DNA from: Chitinophagaceae bacterium UBA2791
GTDB taxonomy: Bacteria; Bacteroidota; Bacteroidia; Chitinophagales; Chitinophagaceae
Reading direction: 5' to 3'
Assembly: GCA_002352105.1 (NCBI GenBank)
Contig: DEHV01000015.1
Location: forward strand, 69,385-110,224
Length of the DNA stretch: 40,840 nucleotides
The notes under the pieces were generated by a model. It was not told where the DNA came from. It saw nothing but the letters and a program-made list of their open reading frames with translations, and did no database searches. Both the position numbers and the translations under genes were made by a program. This document shows, piece after piece, positions 33,748 through 40,840 of the stretch. The first letter of the stretch is position 1. Every line of letters starts with the position of its first letter.

Positions 33748-33778
33748 TTGGCGGATGGGAATTATTCCGTTTACTTTG
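33748..33778 (+). promoter_or_regulatory. Possible promoter of the FKBP gene
   Basis: TTG at 33748-33750, a 20-nt spacer and TTACTTTG at 33771-33778 resemble the Bacteroidota promoter, with one mismatch in the -7 box. It would give a leader of about 100 nt. A small palindrome, TTGAC-AG-GTCAA, lies upstream at 33668-33679. Nothing else is seen in 33595-33884. Confidence 0.4.
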
Positions 33779-33884
33779 TTCGTTCCGGTTAAAAGACTTT
33801 GAAAACAATCGCGCAACCGGCATGCTTTAAACAGATGTGCTGCAGCGTTAACAGGAATATATTTTTAAATACTAAAAACAAAGC

Positions 33885-34337
33885 ATGCAACAGGTAAAAT
33901 CAGGCGACACCGTTAAAGTGCACTATAGCGGCCGTTTAAGCGATGGAACAACTTTCGACAGTTCTTCCGGCCGCGAACCGCTGGAATTCAAAGTAGGCAG
34001 CGGGCAGGTTATCAAAGGTTTTGACGACGGGGTTACAGGAATGTCCGTAGGTGAAAAAAGAACCTTGCAGATCCCGGTAAACGACGCGTATGGCCCGAAA
34101 GATGAAAACATGATCGTAGAATTCCCGAAGGCAAATTTTCCTGAAGACCTTAACCCTGAAGTGGGCATGCAACTGAACATGACCAACAGCGCGGGACAGA
34201 TGATCCCGGTGGTGATCACGGAAGTAGCCGAAGAAACCGTTCTGCTCGACGCCAACCATCCGCTTGCAGGCCAGGACCTTATATTCGATATTGAACTGGT
34301 GGATATTGCAACGGCGTCGAGGATCATCATGCCTTAA
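33885..34337 (+). CDS. FKBP-type peptidyl-prolyl isomerase (SlyD-like)
   Basis: A 150-residue cytosolic isomerase of the SlyD group. The FKBP half has VKVHYSGRLSDGTTFDSS and GSGQVIKGFDDGVTGMSVGE. It is interrupted by an insert-in-flap domain (YGPKDENMIVEFPKANFPED to LDANHPLAGQDL) typical of SlyD-type chaperone-isomerases. The metal-binding histidine-rich tail of enterobacterial SlyD is absent, as in many Bacteroidota. It has its own promoter and no partner gene. Confidence 0.92.
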   Translation: MQQVKSGDTVKVHYSGRLSDGTTFDSSSGREPLEFKVGSGQVIKGFDDGVTGMSVGEKRTLQIPVNDAYGPKDENMIVEFPKANFPEDLNPEVGMQLNMTNSAGQMIPVVITEVAEETVLLDANHPLAGQDLIFDIELVDIATASRIIMP

Positions 34338-34507
34338 TGAGCAATGGTTTTTAAGGCGGAATAGAAGCGATTTATGCGTGCGATCTTCCGGTCTTAGCAG
34401 GAAGTTGTTAGAGGATGTGACGATTGATTAATATGTTAATATTCAATTAATTAAAGAAATAACGCATACGGCGTAGACGCATAATAAAATATAGGATCCG
34501 TCGATCG

Positions 34508-34540
34508 TCCCGGTATTTGCATACCGGGATATTTTTTTAT
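34508..34540 (+). terminator. Hairpin terminator before the 34564 gene
   Basis: TCCCGGTAT at 34508-34516 pairs perfectly with ATACCGGGA at 34521-34529 around loop TTGC, followed by TATTTTTTTATATTTTG. It probably ends transcription from the FKBP gene 170 bp upstream. It lies only 24 bp before the next start codon, so it might instead regulate that gene. Confidence 0.75.
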
Positions 34541-34563
34541 ATTTTGTTGGCAAATCATCCCCT

Positions 34564-35103
34564 ATGAAAATGCCAAATCCGCTGGTATTTCTCCTGGCAT
34601 CCCTTTGTTTTTCCACGGGCATATCCGCCCAGTCCGACAGCGCCGCCGCTTCGCACCGGGCCCTGTTGTATGCCGACAGCCTTATCAATGCTTTTCGCAA
34701 CCATGACCTGGACAGGTACCTCTCGTTGAGCTACCCTGGAATCGTTCAGTATTACGGGGGGCGGCAAGGGTATCGCGAATATCTTTACCGGTTGAGAAGC
34801 CTGCAAAATGATCTGGAAGAGCATCCGGAAAAAATACAGCTTATCCAGATTGCTCCGGACAATGACCATGAGTGGCAATGCGTGGTCAGGAAGTCAAGGG
34901 AGGGCTTTGTAGACGGCAAAAAAGCGCTGGTCATTTCCTATCTCGTCGGCCGGTCTGCCGACAAGGGCAGAAGCTGGAAATATGCTGATGTAGCGTATAA
35001 TTCGGTTGAGAATATAGTTTATATCATGCCCGATATATCGGAGCGCCTGAATATCCCCCAACGGCAGGTCATATACGAAAAAAATGTTGCGAAAGGGCTT
35101 TAG
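34564..35103 (+). CDS. Small secreted protein, possibly NTF2-like
   Basis: A 179-residue protein with signal peptide MKMPNPLVFLLASLCFSTGI and a cleavage site near SAQ. The mature part begins with a helix containing YADSLINAFRNHDLDRYLSL, the layout of NTF2/SnoaL-like domains, and continues with strands around HEWQCVVRKSREGFVDGKKA and VISYLVGRS. I do not recognise a named family and infer only an exported fold. The start could also be the second ATG at 34570. The gene converges on the 35106 gene, 2 bp away. Confidence 0.65.
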   Translation: MKMPNPLVFLLASLCFSTGISAQSDSAAASHRALLYADSLINAFRNHDLDRYLSLSYPGIVQYYGGRQGYREYLYRLRSLQNDLEEHPEKIQLIQIAPDNDHEWQCVVRKSREGFVDGKKALVISYLVGRSADKGRSWKYADVAYNSVENIVYIMPDISERLNIPQRQVIYEKNVAKGL

Positions 35104-35105
35104 TC

Positions 35106-35654
35106 TTACGATTGTCTTGAGAACAGCCGTCCCAGCCACAATCCTGCCAATCCCCATCCGGCAACCGCGTCAATTAAGCTTGCCGTCAGATCAAAGCTCT
35201 GATAGAATACATGCGTGGTGTAAGGTATATTCATAAACACGATCAGCCCCGTGAACAAACTGCACAGGAAAACCGTGGAGAAGGAGGGCCTGGGTATTTT
35301 TGAAAGTATCCAGCAGAATAATCCTGCCATAATGATATTCACCAGCAACACCCGTATGATGGAGGACGTCATATTATCTTCCATTTGCCGATGATAGGCG
35401 ATAACAGCCCAGGGTTTGCCAATGGCTTCTTTCATCATCGCCTGGCTTTCTTCCATCGTGGCGCCCGGGGGCGTTCCGGGCAGAAGATATTGCCCGTCTT
35501 CCGTTAACTGTTCGCCGAGAAAGTTCAATATCTCTGTTTGTTTTGGAGTGTACTGATTAGCCGAACGGTGCAGATCCAGTATTGTCCAGGAAAGGGTCTG
35601 GCAGATAAAGATGATGATGCCGGCCACCACTGCTCCTATTATTATCTTTTTCAT
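35106..35654 (-). CDS. Uncharacterised inner-membrane protein
   Basis: A 182-residue protein. An N-terminal membrane helix (IIIGAVVAGIIIFICQTLSW) is followed by an extracytoplasmic loop of about 75 residues (LLPGTPPGATMEESQAMMKE). Three hydrophobic segments follow, near IIRVLLVNIIMAGLFCWILS, STVFLCSLFTGLIVFMNIPY and IDAVAGWGLAGLWLGRLFS. No family is recognised, though the layout recalls small Bacteroidota proteins of unknown function. It lies 105 bp downstream of the CPBP protease gene on the same strand, so they may be cotranscribed. Confidence 0.65.
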   Translation of the reverse strand: MKKIIIGAVVAGIIIFICQTLSWTILDLHRSANQYTPKQTEILNFLGEQLTEDGQYLLPGTPPGATMEESQAMMKEAIGKPWAVIAYHRQMEDNMTSSIIRVLLVNIIMAGLFCWILSKIPRPSFSTVFLCSLFTGLIVFMNIPYTTHVFYQSFDLTASLIDAVAGWGLAGLWLGRLFSRQS

Positions 35655-35759
35655 GATGCATATTATTTTGATTTATAAAAAATATTAAAAAAATAAAAAT
35701 AATATACCAATGGGGACAAATTATTTTGCAGGCATTTCGTAAGCAGCTTTTGCCTGTTT

Positions 35760-36632
35760 TTAACGTCTGCCTGCCCGGGGTCTGAGGTAATACCAGAGGA
35801 GCAGCGAGAGCAGCAATAGTACAGTGCACCACACAGAAGCTTCAAAACCGAAATTTCCGCCGGTAACGATCGGGCGGCCTCTTGTTTCCAGCACAAGCGC
35901 GCTCCGGGCGGCCAGGCCGCTGACCGGAAACCCCAATACGGGGCCCTGGAAAAAATTCCAGCTAAAATGAAAAAGGACAGGGAACCAGAGGTTGCGGGTA
36001 TGTATATAGCCCAGACCGGTAATAACGCCGGCCAGGAAAATGTTCGCCAGCGCGATGGGATGCACATCAGGATTACTGCTATGTACTATTGTAAATAATA
36101 TGGCGCTGGCGCCTAATGCTATTATGGGATTAAAGGATTGCAGCAGGTTGCGCAATACATATCCCCGGAATACCCATTCCTCCCCAACGGCTATGCTTAT
36201 AAGCAATAAGAAGCTGATCAACAGGTCAGGCAGACTGAACGCTATCCCTGTCCATTGAAGATGGCCGGTGAAAAACAAGATCAGCGATCCCGAGCAGATC
36301 AGCGCCAGGCCGAGCAAAAATCCTATGGTTCCGTCGGGGTGAATAGAAGAGCGCTTCCAGGGCAGAAGGCCGGGTTTCTCGCGGTCTATGTATTTCCCGA
36401 ACAGCCATACGCAACCTATGGCCGCAAAAAAAGAAGCGATAAGCCATAATTGCATTGAAGGATCATTGAGCGCCGGATCTTCGGAAACGGTAAAGTCAAT
36501 GCCCCTGTTTATCGTAAATACATCGGTCAGCGAGCCGAGGCCTAGCGAGACCGCAATATAGGTCAGCAACAGCAGCAGGGCTCTTGCCCAGCCCTGGCTG
36601 ATCAGCGGACGCCTGTCAAGGGGTAATGCCAT
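35760..36632 (-). CDS. CPBP-family intramembrane protease
   Basis: A 290-residue protein with about eight hydrophobic segments. The CPBP motifs are present: EEWVFRGY (the catalytic E-E-x-x-x-R), FTIVHS (motif 2 histidine) and HFSWN (motif 3 H-x-x-x-N). CPBP proteins cleave peptides or act in protein maturation and immunity in bacteria; the substrate is unknown. The frame is open to 36731. The ATG at 36632 is chosen because a start at 36662 would leave only 3 bp to the divergent pepT start. Confidence 0.78.
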   Translation of the reverse strand: MALPLDRRPLISQGWARALLLLLTYIAVSLGLGSLTDVFTINRGIDFTVSEDPALNDPSMQLWLIASFFAAIGCVWLFGKYIDREKPGLLPWKRSSIHPDGTIGFLLGLALICSGSLILFFTGHLQWTGIAFSLPDLLISFLLLISIAVGEEWVFRGYVLRNLLQSFNPIIALGASAILFTIVHSSNPDVHPIALANIFLAGVITGLGYIHTRNLWFPVLFHFSWNFFQGPVLGFPVSGLAARSALVLETRGRPIVTGGNFGFEASVWCTVLLLLSLLLWYYLRPRAGRR

Positions 36633-36665
36633 AGAATGTATATCTTGCCCAAAAATAGGCATTAG

Positions 36666-37913
36666 ATGTTTCACGACTATTCTTATACGGTTAAAGAGCG
36701 CTTCCTGAGATATGTGCAGATCGATACCCAAAGCGATCCCGCGTCAGATGAGCGGCCTTCAACGGAAAAACAAAAAGCGCTCAGCCGCCTGCTGATCGAG
36801 GAACTGATCGCTATAGGGATCGGCGACGCCCATCTCGACGAATATGGATATGTATATGCAACCATTCCGGCTACCACGACCAGGAAAACTCCGGTGATCT
36901 GCTTTTGCGCGCATGTGGATACCTCGCCCGATTGTTCGGGCGCCGGCGTAAAGCCCATTGTTCATGAAAATTTTTCCGGGCAGGATATTGTATTGCCGGA
37001 TGATCCCTCGCAAACGATCACGGTATCGTCGCATCCATATCTTAAGCAAAAAATAGGGGAGGACATCATCACGGCCTCGGGCGCTACCCTGCTTGGCGCC
37101 GATGATAAAGCAGGCGTTGCGGTGATCATGGATATGGCCAATTTCTTTATGCAGCGCCCCGATATTCCGCATGGCGAAATAAAAATATTGTTCACGCCCG
37201 ACGAGGAGATCGGCAGGGGGGTAGACAAGGCGGACCTGCAGAAGCTGGGCGCCGATTTCGGGTACACGCTCGACGGGGGCGAACGCGGCTCTTTTGAAGA
37301 CGAAACCTTTTCGGCGGATAGCGTTGCGATCGTTATCGAGGGCGTAAGCGCACATCCCGGATATGCGAAAGGTAAGATGGTCAATGCCATTAAGGTTGCC
37401 GCGGCATTAGTAACCACCCTGCCGCGCGATACGCATGCTCCTGAAGCTACGGAGGAAAGAGAGGGCTTTGTTCATCCCACGAGGATCGGAGGAAATGCGG
37501 AAAGGGCGGAGGTAGAATTCATCATCAGGGATTTTGATACCGGCAAGCTGAAAGAATATGAGCGGCTGCTGGAGGACAGGCTGAATCAGGCGCTCGCCGG
37601 TTTTCCCGGCGCCAGGGCCTCTTTTACGGTAAGGGAACAATACCGCAACATGAAAGAAGCGCTCGACCGGCATCCGCAGGTTTCCGATTTTGCCCGCGAA
37701 GCCATCAGGCGCGCAGGCATTGACGTTATAAATAAAAGCGCCCGCGGCGGCACCGACGGCTCCCGGCTTTCTTTCATGGGATTGCCCTGCCCCAATTTAT
37801 TTACCGGGGAAATGGCTTTTCACGGAAAGCAGGAATATGTGAGCGTGCAGGACATGCAAAAGAGCATGGAAACGATCGTTCATCTTGCCATGATATGGGA
37901 AGAAAAAGCTTAG
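36666..37913 (+). CDS. pepT: Peptidase T (tripeptide aminopeptidase)
   Basis: A 415-residue M20B metallopeptidase that removes the N-terminal residue from tripeptides. Zinc ligands can be placed: H83 and D85 in AHVDTSPD, D146 in LLGADDKAG, the E180/E181 pair in FTPDEEIGRG, D203 in TLDGGE, and a C-terminal histidine in MAFHGKQEYV. VIEGVSAHPGYAKGKMVNA begins the dimerisation domain. A possible -7 box, TATCTTGC (36641-36648), lies 17 bp before the ATG. It overlaps the converging YpdA-like gene by 4 bp at the stops. Confidence 0.95.
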   Translation: MFHDYSYTVKERFLRYVQIDTQSDPASDERPSTEKQKALSRLLIEELIAIGIGDAHLDEYGYVYATIPATTTRKTPVICFCAHVDTSPDCSGAGVKPIVHENFSGQDIVLPDDPSQTITVSSHPYLKQKIGEDIITASGATLLGADDKAGVAVIMDMANFFMQRPDIPHGEIKILFTPDEEIGRGVDKADLQKLGADFGYTLDGGERGSFEDETFSADSVAIVIEGVSAHPGYAKGKMVNAIKVAAALVTTLPRDTHAPEATEEREGFVHPTRIGGNAERAEVEFIIRDFDTGKLKEYERLLEDRLNQALAGFPGARASFTVREQYRNMKEALDRHPQVSDFAREAIRRAGIDVINKSARGGTDGSRLSFMGLPCPNLFTGEMAFHGKQEYVSVQDMQKSMETIVHLAMIWEEKA

Positions 37914-38917
37914 CGCAAGCGCGTAACGATATCCTTGATGATCCTCACGGCATGCTCCCTTGAATTCTCAATGAACCATACATGCGTATTCATTCCGCCG
38001 CATACCACGCCTGCGAGGTAAACATGCGGCAGGTTGGATTCCATGGTTTCGGGATTATAGGCAGGCTGCAACAGTTCGTCGTCCGACAATACGATCCCGG
38101 TTGCTTTCAGGAAAGAGAAATCAGGTTGATAACCCGTCATGGCGATTACATAATCGTTTGCGATGGTAATCTTTCCTTCGGGCGTCTGGATGTCGACGTC
38201 TTCCGGTCCGATCCGGCTAAGATAGGCGTTGAAATAGGCTTTGATGCTCCCTTCCCTGATCCTGTTCTCAATGTCGGGCTTTACCCAGTATTTTACGCGT
38301 TCGCCAATGCCCGGCCCCCGGGCGACCAGGGTAACTTCTGCGCCTTTCCGGTAGGTCTCCAGCGCCGCGTCTACCGCTGAATTGGCGGCGCCGACCACTA
38401 CCACCTTGCGCATGGCATAGGGGTGGGGCTCCTTATAATAGTGCCTTACCTTAGGCAGTTCTTCCCCGGGTATGTTCATCAGGACCGGGATATCGTAGAA
38501 GCCGGTGGCGATGATAATATTGGATGCGGTATACCGGCCCTTAGCGGTTATGACCTCATAGCTTATTTCGTCGTTTGTTGATCCGGGATAGGAGGCGCTT
38601 CCATCCGGAACCGGCCGCACCCGCAACACTTTTTCTTCGAGTTGAATATTCAGGCGATTGGATACCGCCACTCTCCTGTAATATTCCAGGGCTTCCGGGC
38701 GGGTTGGCTTAAGGTTGTTGGAAACAAAGGGAATGCCGCCTATTTCCAGCTTTTCGGAAGTAGAGAAAAAAGTCATGTTGGCCGGATAACGATACAGGGA
38801 ATTGACCAGGGAACCCTTTTCAAGGATCAGGTATTTAAGACCGTTATTTTTTGCTTCGAGTCCGCATGCCAGTCCGATGGGGCCTCCTCCGATAATGATC
38901 AGGTCGTAACTATTCAT
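37910..38917 (-). CDS. YpdA-type putative bacillithiol disulfide reductase
   Basis: A 335-residue flavoprotein. It has an N-terminal FAD Rossmann motif (IIGGGPIGLACGLEA), a second NAD(P)-binding motif (VVVVGAANSAVDAALE) and the C-terminal VYLAGVVCGGMNTHVWFIEN typical of YpdA/Bdr proteins. That family reduces bacillithiol disulfide with NADPH in Firmicutes; many Bacteroidota carry the gene. Whether bacillithiol is made here cannot be seen in the window. Its promoter precedes the ATG by 17 nt. Confidence 0.87.
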   Translation of the reverse strand: MNSYDLIIIGGGPIGLACGLEAKNNGLKYLILEKGSLVNSLYRYPANMTFFSTSEKLEIGGIPFVSNNLKPTRPEALEYYRRVAVSNRLNIQLEEKVLRVRPVPDGSASYPGSTNDEISYEVITAKGRYTASNIIIATGFYDIPVLMNIPGEELPKVRHYYKEPHPYAMRKVVVVGAANSAVDAALETYRKGAEVTLVARGPGIGERVKYWVKPDIENRIREGSIKAYFNAYLSRIGPEDVDIQTPEGKITIANDYVIAMTGYQPDFSFLKATGIVLSDDELLQPAYNPETMESNLPHVYLAGVVCGGMNTHVWFIENSREHAVRIIKDIVTRLR

Positions 38918-38934
38918 ATCTTGCTATAATAGCG

Positions 38935-38963
38935 CAAAGTTAGTTTATTCTCCCTGTCTGTAA
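38935..38963 (-). promoter_or_regulatory. Promoter of the YpdA-like gene
   Basis: On the minus strand, TTA (38961-38963), an 18-nt spacer and TAACTTTG (38935-38942) match the Bacteroidota promoter, with one mismatch in the -33 element. The ATG is 17 nt downstream. Confidence 0.6.
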
Positions 38964-39123
38964 GGAAGGCCCTGTTCCTAAACCGAATGGCCGGATCAGC
39001 GGCGCGGGAACGCCGGCCTGAAATTTTGGCGGGCAATTGGCAAAGTTTTAAGAAATTTTAGCATGGCGAAATCGTTTTAGACGCACATTTGATTACATTT
39101 ACACGAATAAAAAACAATCATTG

Positions 39124-39819
39124 ATGAATTGGTTCTTTTTGCAGATCGATACGGCGGCTAGCGCCGCGCAGGCGGGCGCATCGCTTGTTCAGCCGGAAAC
39201 GCAAATAAGTATTATGGACTTATTGTCTAAGGGCGGCGTGCTGATGATTCCCTTGGGAATTCTGTTTGTGATCGCCGTTTTTGTATTTATTGAAAGGCTG
39301 ATGTATATCCGCAAAGCATCCAAGATCGAAGATAATTTCATGAACATTATCCGGGATAACATCATCAATGGCAATGTAACGGCAGCCAGGTCGCTGGCAA
39401 AGAATACCAATAACCCTGTTGCGCGCATTATAGACAAGGGGATTCAACGTATTGGCAAACCTATTGACGCCATAGAAAAAAGCATGGAAAATGTAGGCAA
39501 GCTGGAAATGTATAAGATGGAACGAAACCTGAGCATCTTATCGCTTATCGCCGGTATTGCGCCTATGTTTGGGTTTTTGGGAACCATTGTGGGCATGTTC
39601 CAGTTGTTCTTCCGGTTAGCTTCCACCGGGGAGTTCACCATCCAGTCCATGGCCGATGGGATCTACACCAAGCTGATCTCTTCCGCGGTAGGATTGATCA
39701 TAGGTCTTCTCGCGTATATCGCCTGGAGTTACCTGAATGCCCAGATCGATAAAACGGCGAACAGAATGGAGGCCTCGGGCGCTGAATTCGTGGATATACT
39801 GCAGGAGCCTACGCGGTAG
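39124..39819 (+). CDS. exbB: MotA/TolQ/ExbB proton-channel protein
   Basis: A 231-residue inner-membrane protein. Three hydrophobic segments are visible: VLMIPLGILFVIAVFVFIER, then SLIAGIAPMFGFLGTIVGMF and ISSAVGLIIGLLAYIAWSYL. The AP-x-x-G-x-L-GT-V-G-M motif is the ExbB/TolQ signature. With ExbD it uses the proton gradient to power TonB-dependent outer-membrane transport. The frame also opens at a TTG at 39121; the adjacent ATG is preferred. exbD follows after 23 bp. Confidence 0.9.
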   Translation: MNWFFLQIDTAASAAQAGASLVQPETQISIMDLLSKGGVLMIPLGILFVIAVFVFIERLMYIRKASKIEDNFMNIIRDNIINGNVTAARSLAKNTNNPVARIIDKGIQRIGKPIDAIEKSMENVGKLEMYKMERNLSILSLIAGIAPMFGFLGTIVGMFQLFFRLASTGEFTIQSMADGIYTKLISSAVGLIIGLLAYIAWSYLNAQIDKTANRMEASGAEFVDILQEPTR

Positions 39820-39842
39820 TATTAAAACAGCATACAAACATT

Positions 39843-40244
39843 ATGAACATCAGAAAGAGAAACAAACCAGGCGCAGAAGTGATCACAGGTCCGCTGAATG
39901 ATATCCTGTTCATCCTGTTGATGTTCTTTCTTATCGCGGCAACCCTTGCAAACCCTAATGTGATCAAACTTTCCAACCCCAAGGCGCAGGGCGATACCAA
40001 GACCAAGCAGAATGTGGTGGTGAACATTGATGTCAATAAACATTATATCGTGAATGGCAGACCGGTTCAGCTGGAAGAGCTCAAAGCCTATCTGCAGCCC
40101 TTTGTGGCCAAGGATTCCGCTAACGCTACCATTGCGATCAATGCGGATAAGCAGGTGCCGGTGGATGAAGTGGTTGCCGTAATGCGGGTGGCGCGCGAAC
40201 TGGGCGCCCGCACCGTTTTAATGGTCGATAAATCGGCTCCCTGA
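39843..40244 (+). CDS. exbD: ExbD/TolR-family biopolymer transport protein
   Basis: A 133-residue protein with one N-terminal membrane helix (PLNDILFILLMFFLIAATLA), which carries the conserved proton-binding aspartate (LNDIL), and a periplasmic domain with AINADKQVPVDEVVAVM and GARTVLMVDKS. Partner of the ExbB-like protein. In many Bacteroidota a TonB gene follows; here the next gene is prmC on the opposite strand, so TonB must be encoded elsewhere. Confidence 0.92.
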   Translation: MNIRKRNKPGAEVITGPLNDILFILLMFFLIAATLANPNVIKLSNPKAQGDTKTKQNVVVNIDVNKHYIVNGRPVQLEELKAYLQPFVAKDSANATIAINADKQVPVDEVVAVMRVARELGARTVLMVDKSAP

Positions 40245-40270
40245 ATTCATTTCTTGTCAGGAAGCTATGA

Positions 40271-40840
40271 TCAGGAAAACATCGCCGTTATTATTCTTTC
40301 CTTTCCCTGCATGTCTTTGTATATTGTCGCCCTGAAGCCCTTATCTGCGAAAACAGTTGCGGTTTCGTGCGCAAGCCGCTCGTGGGTCTCTACAAAAACC
40401 ATTCCTCCCGGCAATAATTTTTCAACGGCAAAACCGGCGATGCATTTATAAAACAACAGGGGATCCTCATCGGGTACAAACAGGGCGGTATGCGGTTCGT
40501 AATGGGTCACGTTCCGGTGCATGGACTGTTTTTCCGAAAGGGGTATATAGGGCGGATTGCCCGCCAGTATATCTACGCCGGGAAGCTGGCGCCAGGCATC
40601 CCGGTCAGTGAAATCCAGGTTGATAAAAGATATATCCGCCTGGTGCAGGGATGCATTTTTTTGAGCGACGGCAAGCGCCGCTTCGCTGATATCGCAGGCA
40701 TATAGTTCCGCATCAGGCAGGTTTTTCTTTAAGGCGATGGCAATGCATCCGCTGCCAGTCCCGATATCCAGTATCCTGGGGCGCTCCCGGCCGAGCTTGA
40801 TGATCATCCCGACAAGCTCTTCTGTTTCCGGCCGGGGAAT
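40271..40840 (-). CDS. prmC: Release factor glutamine methyltransferase (5' end beyond the window)
   Basis: The frame is open to the right edge, giving 189 residues of the C-terminal catalytic domain. It begins IPRPETEELV, a PrmC/HemK hallmark, and continues with the SAM motif RILDIGTGSGCIAIALKKNL and the catalytic NPPY tetrad in AGNPPYIPLS. PrmC methylates the GGQ glutamine of release factors. About 90 N-terminal residues are missing. An internal ATG at 40807 is not the start. Confidence 0.93.
   Translation of the reverse strand: MPRPETEELVGMIIKLGRERPRILDIGTGSGCIAIALKKNLPDAELYACDISEAALAVAQKNASLHQADISFINLDFTDRDAWRQLPGVDILAGNPPYIPLSEKQSMHRNVTHYEPHTALFVPDEDPLLFYKCIAGFAVEKLLPGGMVFVETHERLAHETATVFADKGFRATIYKDMQGKERIITAMFS

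Noticed and set aside
36633..36731. Longer N terminus for the CPBP protease gene.
   Set aside because: It would run into the pepT gene and its promoter region, and the extension shows no membrane helix or family similarity.

Overview
The window looks like chromosome of a Bacteroidota bacterium, probably close to Chitinophagaceae (inference). Three signs support this. There is a type IX secretion (T9SS) substrate with a gliding-motility type C-terminal domain next to PorP/SprF and OmpA genes. Several good promoters have the Bacteroidota -7 box TAnnTTTG. Most genes, ribosomal ones included, have A/T-rich leaders without a Shine-Dalgarno sequence. Most of the window is housekeeping DNA with short spacers.

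Layout. 1-5907: the spc-type ribosomal cluster, rplE (3' end)-rpsN-rpsH-rplF-rplR-rpsE-rpmD-rplO-secY-map. The infA/rpmJ/rpsM/rpsK/rpsD/rpoA/rplQ genes that usually follow map in this phylum are absent here. 6183-10711: an uncharacterised protein, a degenerate tandem repeat, a BaiN-like flavoprotein and rpsA, closed by a strong terminator. 10712-12660: a small accessory islet with a ParE-type toxin-antitoxin pair, gene relics, a small lipoprotein gene and an orphan antitoxin paralogue. The islet holds two diverged copies of one roughly 170-bp block that ends in an excellent promoter. 12666-15914: HAD phosphatase, PlsC-like acyltransferase, hotdog thioesterase and an enolase-superfamily epimerase. 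16099-16173: tRNA-Val(GAC). 16435-21831: a three-gene T9SS module, with a 1001-residue repeat adhesin, PorP/SprF and an OmpA-family protein. 21957-30031: RhlE-like helicase, thyA-folA-methyltransferase, the three-part transhydrogenase pntAA-pntAB-pntB and an RsmF-like rRNA methylase. 30157-35654: LysM/RlpA-like protein, namZ-fmt (overlapping), FKBP isomerase and two small envelope proteins. 35760-40840: CPBP protease, pepT, YpdA-like reductase, exbB-exbD and a truncated prmC.

Genes that probably work together: the ribosomal cluster with SecY, methionine aminopeptidase and S1 (protein synthesis, export and N-terminal processing); thyA with folA (dTMP synthesis and folate recycling); the pnt genes (proton-driven NADPH supply); adhesin, PorP/SprF and OmpA (export and anchoring of a surface protein); ExbB/ExbD (energising outer-membrane transport). 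The most unusual parts are the alternating two-domain repeat array in the adhesin, the duplicated promoter-antitoxin block, the broken ribosomal operon, a possible alternative-hairpin leader before secY, and promoter boxes that lie almost on top of start codons. All names come from reading the sequence and recalling families; no database search was run.
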